64,000 nt of DNA from Hippopus hippopus (Eukaryota; Mollusca; Bivalvia; Cardiida; Cardiidae): contig OX328103.1 in the NCBI GenBank assembly GCA_946811185.2, forward strand, positions 28,254,172-28,318,171, in the 5' to 3' direction. Below, piece by piece: positions 10,101 through 19,100 of this stretch. The translations under genes were made by a program, and so were the position numbers. A model generated the notes under the pieces. That model saw only the letters and a list, made by a program, of their open reading frames with translations. It was not told where the DNA came from and made no database searches. Each line of letters opens with the position of its first letter. Positions within the stretch are counted from its first letter, which is position 1.

Positions 10101-13100
10101 GCGATTGTTGTTTGTCTTGCGGACCTGTTTACAGGGTTCATTGGTGGCTTTGTGATATTTTCCGTGCTTGGTCACGTGTCCTTCCAGACCGGAATTGATA
10201 TCAAGAATTTCAACCAATCAGGTAAGAGAAAGTTCGCCATTGCGAATGTTTACTTTCACTTTGAAACACTTATGCCACAAAGTCACGTTATAATTAGATC
10301 TATATATTTTGCCAATGTCTATGTTTATGATTAAATTAAACAAATGCTTTCCTTTTTCAAAAAGGCAATGATCGCGGAAGTGAAAACTGCAAAAATATTC
10401 ATTAACATACCAAAAATTACTAATATACTTAACACATTAAAAAGGTTCTGCGCGGCTCAGTGTTCATAAGGCCATGAATTTGTAATCTGAAGATTGTGTT
10501 TGATTCTCATAAGTGTATCTGTTTTCTTGGGGAAGTGTCCTTGGGCAGGGCACTGCAGAGACTCTAATCGGGTACTCGTGAAATTGAGGAAATACATTAA
10601 TGTAGCTTTTCATGTTACTGTTCCATAGCGATTGTACGATGAAATATTGTGTAAAATGGTGAAAAAATCAACCAATCAACCAATCAATCAACTGGATACG
10701 CTGAACACTTCTTTGGAAGGGAGAGTACTCATTGTAAACATCCTTGATATGGAAGAATTATTTCCCTTCTCTGTATTGCAGGCTTTGGACTCGGCTTTAT
10801 TGCATACCCGGAAGCAGCAAACTACTTACCGCCGCCACAACTGTGGTGCGTGCTCTTCTTCTTCATGTCCTTGACATTGGGCATTGATTCGACAGTGAGT
10901 GAAATAAATATATTGAAAAATTACAATTGACATTTTGTGGAGATGTAAACCTGGCTGTATTACCCTTTCATCGCCTTAGGAGAAACAAAATGGGGAGTTG
11001 CGCACGGTATAGATCCAAGAACAGACTGCACAGAACGTGCAGTCTGATCTTCGATCTATACTGTCCACTTGTTTAACCTTCATCATACCGTGTGGGGTCC
11101 GTAGGACCCCACATGGTTCTCTGTTTGTCTATGATAAAAAGTTGATGCTGCAGGGAACTGTCATTTTAGGAGTTTGTTACTAAACCTATTCTTAACCTGA
11201 ATTTACATAGAAACTTTGACAGCTTCAGAGTGAGAGGAATATAAACCGAAAATCTGTTGGGGTCCGTTCGGACCCCAGGCAATATCGCTATTACTCTATG
11301 TAGGCCTATCATGAATGTTATACTTACCTCATACTCACGATATATATCTTATTTCCAGTCAGAAAAAAGTCAATAAATAATACCAGGAGAAGTTGATTTT
11401 CAGTTACTGAACTTACACAAGTAATATTCTGAACACATGTACACAAGAAATCGAGAATGATACAAGTTTATGACTGGGGTCCACATGGACCGCACTTGGT
11501 ATCATTAAGTTGGGAAATGTGTCGGTAGCATGAAGGTTAACCAAGCCTATAGGATTATATAATGTCTGGGTTTCAGAGAATTTCATTTTCAACCGTCAAA
11601 ATAGCTTTAAAAACGTGGGACGGACTGTTTGCTAAAGGTTCAATTGTCGCACACTTTTTAACACTAAGGCTTCTAAGTGCGACTCGCTGACCTATTGCAG
11701 ACAATGTAGATCAAGATCAGACTGCACAGAACGTGCAGTCTGATCTTGGATCTACACTGTCTGATAAAGAGATATTTTTCTCCAAAAAAATAAGTTTGAG
11801 GTAGCATTATTTGGGTTTTTACTGGGGGTTTGAAAGTTTAATTTAACTTAGCAGGATAAGGGTTAAGGATCTATCAGGTGAACACAGTCATTTTACCTCA
11901 CAGTTCCCGAACTTTGAAATCGTGGTGACGTCACTGATGGACCAATATCCGAAGCACTTAAAGGGCAAGACGATCCTACTGACGACCATCATCATTGGCA
12001 GTGCATTCATTCTAGCCATTCCCTACCTTACACAAGTAAGTTTGGTCACAAGAACTTGTTTCTTGATGAAATAAGCTCTTTGCAGTTTATCGTTATATAG
12101 AAGACTTTAGAAGGCAAAATTTCGCTGAGAAACAAAGCCTGTGAGTTAACCAGCCTATATGCAACCCTTTTTTGTTGGAAATAATTACAGCTACTTAACC
12201 ATTAGCATGTGAAGCGCGTCCCACATTGCCATTCCGTATCTAATACAAATATATATCCAGAGGAATTTTTGTCTTCATGAAAGTCGTTCTTCTACAGTGT
12301 TATACCCGTAGGTTATATATGAGCCATGCTCTAGCAAAAGGGTGGTTAATGCATCTCCGTGGTGCATCATACCAAGAAAATCGTCACTTAATTAGGGATC
12401 AATAAAATCCATTTTGTCTGACAACCGCCTGAATCCTGAGGTAGAATGGTCATTGGACAAGCAGAAAGTTAACCAAAAGTAAAGGTTTCGACAAATTACA
12501 GCCTGCGCGGACTGCGCAAGCTGACAAGGGTCGATACATTTTGCAGATGTATTGAACCCTTTATTCACAGGGCAAAGCTCATATAATTGGCCTGCAACAC
12601 GCAAAAAGGGGCCATCGGACATTTGCGTAAAGTGTAGTCTCGGATGAGCCTGCGCAGTCCGCACAGGCTAATCCGAAACGACACTTTCCGTTTTTATGTA
12701 ATTTTCTGTTTTGCACAAGTCTACTGTAGGACAAAATCTAATGTGGTCGTAAAGTACCGTCTCGGATTAGCCTGCGCGGATTGCGCAGGCTGATCCGAGA
12801 CGACACTTTACGCAAATTGCTGAATGTCCTTTTTCGCGTGTTGCAAGCCATATAAGACTATAGATAGCGATTTCGTCAAGAAAAAAAGCGCCTATGAAAT
12901 CGGAAGCCTTTATCCAGTACTTATTTGTACAAATTGATGACAGCTTCTCAAAGATAAGGAGAAAATATAATATTCATGTATAGTATAGAACTGCAGACCA
13001 TGGTCAATATATTGGGTTCCTGTACGCCATTTCGTATCTTACACAAGTGATTCAGAAACATGTTCTCTTTAATCTTTTTAGGAGTTAGACGAAGCCACAC

Positions 13101-16100
13101 TAGGATTAAACAATAATCCTAGCGTTCCTTATCGCCATGCCGTAACTTTGTTTAGAAAAGCAAGTCCTAGCAGATTTTGTGCATTTTGCTCATGTTTTAT
13201 ACATAATTTGCCTCTACTCAAAGATAGAATTATTCCCAATAAAATACAAAATGTTTGGACGAGGTTTAACGCAACTTAAACAGGGTTTTATTAGTCGGTC
13301 GAACGTTCCGGTATAGCACCGGTACGGAACCAATCAGATTTCTGTCAATTCATCACGTAATCAACTATCTGACGGCCCTGTTTCACCCGATACATTACCT
13401 TAATGTCTTTTAATGTAATTTCTTTTGTCGCTCAACAGGGAGGAATGTACCTATTGACCCTCGTAGACTGGTATGCGATGACGTTTAACGTGACAGTGTT
13501 CGCTCTGTTAGAGTGTCTCGTGATGGTCTGGATCTACGGTAAGTCTTATAAACCTTATTTTTTTTGTGTTGATAACACTGCTCCAGTATTATCTTATACA
13601 TGTCACGGTAGCCATCGCACCTTTCCATGCATTCCTTGAGTTTTTGTACTAGTGCTATGCATCACAATCAATGGGTACATTCCCATGTGAACATGGTCGA
13701 AAATATATAAACTCTGTACAAAACTACAAAAGTTTAGACCTGCACATATTGCCAACGACAAATTAAATGGTTTATAAATAAATGATGCGCCTATTCTTTG
13801 ACTGGGTAGAAAACAATTTGGCAAGAGGAGAAAATGCTGGTTACTAGTATTTTCTCCTTTAATCATAATAATTTCAAAATTGTTAGGATAGGACAAGCGA
13901 TTCGTTTCTCCTTCTCGGCATAAAACACCCCCTGCGCCTTTCAAAAGCATTCGTTTTGGGGTTTACTGGAATTAACTTCGTCTGTCAGTCCATCTGTGGA
14001 TCGTTTTATCTTTCCATGTGTTCGCTTTCACATTGATAAACTCGTGACATAAAACCATCGCTCTTTTTGGCTGCCATCTTACAGGAACCTTTTACAGGTT
14101 TTAACCCCCCCTCCAAAAAAAAAAAATGTAAACGTGCACGATGCAATTTTCCTGCTTTGAAGCGTCAAAGAATATTTCATTTTGAACTTACAGTATTTCG
14201 TTCGTGAGGCATGTTAAAACTAAAAATCTATCGTTTATCCTATAAATAGGCTTGTTTTCAGTGTAATATTGCCATTACGAATAATCTTATCTGTCACACG
14301 TTTGAGATAATTTTTGTGTGACGTCATATTATGTGATGTCATTTTATATTGCATTTAGAAAAATGAGTCGGGTTTTAAGGCTTAAAAATCGAATTTGTGC
14401 GTGTATTTAGTTCTATATTATGACAATATAATAAGGGAGCTATCCTTATGTGATAAAAAGAATCAGACATTCGTTTGCTTTTGACACAAAATTTTATTAA
14501 ACTTGTCTATCATTTGCCAGAGGCTCGTTTAGTATTTCTTTTTTCTAAACTCGTTTAATAAATTTTCATGTAAAACGCAAACTTATGTCAGATCTTATAT
14601 AGTCATGAGCCATCTTCTGTGAAAAGTGGGCTTAATGCAATTGCAGAAAGTATCGACTCATGTCAGCTTGTGCAGTCCGCGCAGGCTAAGATGGGTCGAA
14701 ACTTTTTGCTCAGTTTGGTAAATTTTCTGCATGTCCATGGACCATTCTATATCCAGGCTCTGGAGATCGTTAGACTAAATGGATTTTATTGATCCATAAT
14801 CATGTGATGTTTGGTTTGATACAATACACCATGGAGATGTATTAAGCTCCGTTTTCACGGGGCATGGCCAATATATGAAAGAACTCGCTGGAGGTATTGG
14901 TTCCGTTTTTGACAGTTCTGCTTCGTTAGAACAAGTTCTGTTATAAAACGGCTTTTTAGTAGTAGAATTGAAAAACTTTATTACGAAGAGCTAATTTATT
15001 ACAAATTTCGTTCTTACAACGCTTTTACACAGGTATGGGTAACATTGAATCTAATATGAAGGAAATGACGGGCCACGGAATACCCATTGTCTTTCGAGTC
15101 TGCTGGTACTTGGTAACACCTCTTTTATTAGCGGTAGGTTATTTTGACTCTTCTCCCCCTGTCTGGATAAGAACTGTTGAACTGTATTTAACGCTGCTTT
15201 CGTAAATACTTCAGCCATATCATGGCGACAGCTCATGTATATTTCGTCAATACCAGGCTCCAAAGCCTCCAATGTGTCTTGCACAATGACACTTCCATGA
15301 AAGACCCAGTGATTCATTTAAGACTCGAACCCTGGACCTCCAGGTTACGAAACTTACACTTTACCCCTGAGCCACGCATGGCCCCATCTCGATAAAAATA
15401 ATTACACTTACAGGTAATTCAGCTGTTTTCCTTTTTTTTCGGGGTGAGGTGGAGGTAGGGGTGGCATGGGTAATGAGGGAAAGGATTCCACTTGCAGATT
15501 GTGCCGTGTAATCTTCGACCTGTACACACCATTATTGCACACGAACTTTTGTTCAGTATTCTGACCTAAGACAGCCTTAGACCTTTAAGCATTCCATTTA
15601 CAGAATGTGCCGTGTAATCTTCGACCTATACACACCATTATTGCACACGAACTTTTGTTCAATATTCTGACCTAAGACACCCTTAGTCCTATAAACCCTT
15701 ACCACAAAGCCCCGAGAAAAAAAAGGCCCTGAAAACAATGCTGTTGGATACATTGTGGCAAAAGGAGAAAATGCTGGTAACAAGCATTTCCTCAACTTCC
15801 CACGATGTTTTTACCCTCTTGAAGGCAAAACCTATCACATTAGCCAAATTTCATTTCTTTTCACTAACTTTCAAAAATCATTAATCACTCAATTGGAAAT
15901 TGCGATAGTTGGCAAACCATTGGTAAAAGAACGTGACAATAGTAAGCAAAACAAGTTATTTCGTTGAAATGATATCCCTAATTCACCCTTTTTTATACTA
16001 GTAATTATCAAGAACGGAACAATATGAGCAATACAGGAAAAAGGTAGTTTACGGAAAAAAATGAAATAACCCCCTTTCCCTAACGACAAATTTTAGACTC

Positions 16101-19100
16101 TTCCAAATTGGAAGCATCTCAGTACAGATGATAAATCTGAAAATGGTACAAATGAAGTCCTTTGAAAGGGTACAAAACATTGTTGGAAATGTAGAAAATG
16201 CTGGTAACGCACATTTTCTACTTTACCACAATGTTTTCAAAAGGTCTCTACCTCAGGCTATCGATGGCGAAAAGTTTCGACCCAGATCTGCCTCCGCAGA
16301 CTGCGCAGGCAGACCTGGGTCGATACTTTTCGCAGAAGCTTTCAAGTCCCAGTAGCGGCAGTAAACAATGGGGTGTTAAATTTAAGGTCGTTAAAACTCG
16401 GGGTCGTTTGAATAAAGGGCTAAGAGTCTATTATTTGCAGAATAAAACATCCAAACAATTATAATTTAAATAACTAATTTACAATGACATTCAATATTGT
16501 GCCTACCTGCTGTTTGTGTCTTTTTTTTTTTCCCTAGGACACTTAGTACTTATTTGACCCTAACCTGCGATATTAACTGAATTAAAATTTCCAACAAATA
16601 GTGAAAAAATCTAAAAGTATGACTTTAAAAGTTCTTTTTGCGAGGGGAAAAACGCACATTATCGAAAAGTGTAGATCGAAAATCAGACTGTATCGTTCAT
16701 GCAGTTTCATCTTGATCTATATTGTCAACTAAGATGCACTGAGTTACACTTTGTAAACTAAGGTTTAAACTTTCAACCGCCTTAGCGCCAAATAAACGAA
16801 ATAGATGTCTCTACCTCTAATCCTGCTAAATTACTCAAACGAAACTTTTAAGCCGATAGTAAAAACCCAAATTTTGCTATTTCAAAAGTATTTTGGGGGC
16901 GGGGGGGGGGGTAATATGTCCTCATCGGACAGTATAGATCAAAGGTCAGACTGCACGTTCTGTGCAGTCTGATCTTGATCTACACTGTCCTCAAAAGGTC
17001 TGTGAGTCGCGCTTAGCAGTCCAAGGATTAACCGATGAAGATATTGCAGATTTAAGACTATTTTCTATTCTTTTTCGGGAATATCTAAGAAAACATCTGA
17101 CAGTGTAGATCCAAGATCAGATGCACATTTTTTGCTGTCTGATCTTCATCCGCACTGTCCGTAAAAGGGACCAAGATTACCATCGTGGCCTTAAAAGTTT
17201 AAAGTCAGCACTCCTATTTAATTATTCTTTATTGTGAGACGGTTCACATACAATCGTAATTAAGCTAATAGAATCAAGTACAGGACACGATCGTGATTAT
17301 TACTAGCAGCATCGGGTTTCCATTTAACACTTATATAAAACTTACACACCTCAGAATGAGACAGCTTGATTTAATCAGTGTAGAAAAAAAAAAAAGCAAT
17401 TTACAGCCTCACTTTCAATGTTCTCGAGTTCGATCCTCAAGGAAAGCGCTAGGTTTATCGTAAGAGTGGCCTTTGGCAAGAGACTTCGCTGCAGCAGCCT
17501 AGTGCTGGTGCAACCTAGGACGTATGAAAAAGTGAGCTAACGGCTAATGTACATGTACCTTTCTATGCTTTCGTCAAATTCCCTATACAAGTTATTTGCA
17601 CAATATCCTTTCCAAGCCAGTGACTGCTTTCCAGCAGGAAACAATATTCAGCTTTGAAAGAGGAATAAAGTTCAAAAATAGCGTACGCTATAGCAGTAAC
17701 TGGTTTAAGAGAATACCGTTTTGTTTGAAGATAGCGTTTTAACAGAATGGAAAAATTTCTTTGCACTATTTCGGCACAGAAAAATCTGATAATTGGTTCC
17801 CTCACAAATTGATTTTTGTCGGTACTTCCAGTACTTTGATTTCTTGATTAAACAATAACCATTGAAGTTTTATTTTTTTTTTTTGATTTTTCACTCCAAA
17901 ACAGACAACAAAGGTACATTTGAAAAACAAGTTCATTCGAATATATTTTATTACTTGAAGACTAGCAATCTGAATGGCTGAGGCGCTCTATCATAGCCAA
18001 TTACCTGATTCGAAGATGAAATTGGAAATTCAATTAAGGATGGTTGATGAATAAGTTACTTGGCTAAAGCGTGTAGATGTACCGTTATCTATGAATATTC
18101 ATACAATTAAACTTTGCTTGTCTTAGGGACCAGTCTATTGAGCAATGATGAACAACTATATATTGCGATCCCCGCAGATGCAAATTCATTGAAGCATAAA
18201 TGTACTTAGTATGCGCCTGTCTTCAGCAAACATATTTGATATTGTTAATATTTGAAACAACTGAAGTTGAAAAGAGTCACATGGATGATTTTGGCTTTCT
18301 TTAAGGCCCATTTACCAGTAATTTAAACCCCGAGTGTTTACTTTTTACCGGTAGAAGGTACTTAGATTAAATTATTATTTATGCGTAGATCAGCGTTCGA
18401 ATTTCCACGCAAAGGTAGTTATGAATTACCTCCCTTGTGGTAAAAAGTTAACAAAAAAACGTATGAGTAATAAGTTAGGATGAATATAGTAAGAACTAAG
18501 TGTTTTGCTAATAGCTGTACCGATGCCTAACCTTTATACTGGATAGAATGTAAAGAGATAAATCATTTTTCCAGATCAGTTTGGGGTTCTCGATCTACTC
18601 TTACAAACCGCCAGTGTACAGCGGGTATGAATACCCACCCTGGGCCGTCGCAATGGGCTGGTGCGTTGCTGCTGTGTCGTTACTTCCCATACCTGTCTAC
18701 ATCATTTACAAACTGTACAACTCGTCGGGAACATTGCAACAGGTAATTTATTGTGTACCTTTTGCTACATGTGCATCCGTCTGTCTCAACACCTTCCTTT
18801 TAGACATTACAAATTTTATAGGACACTTTACGTCTCGTAGCAGACAACTTTTGTAACAATGTTGAAAAAAGAGAAAATGGAACTCAGGATCTACGTACAT
18901 TGAGGTATAGAATGACTATCTTTTTAACCATTTTAGCGCTTTAGACAAAAACAATGGCTTTTGCGGACGCCAACTATAAAGATAAGACTTAAGAGAACGT
19001 ACAGTCTGATTTTGGATGTATATCACCCGCTTGTCTTGTCAGGCCAATAGGGAGAATTCCTTCTGCAATTCAATGGATTGTATTTTGAGCTGTTTGGTAG

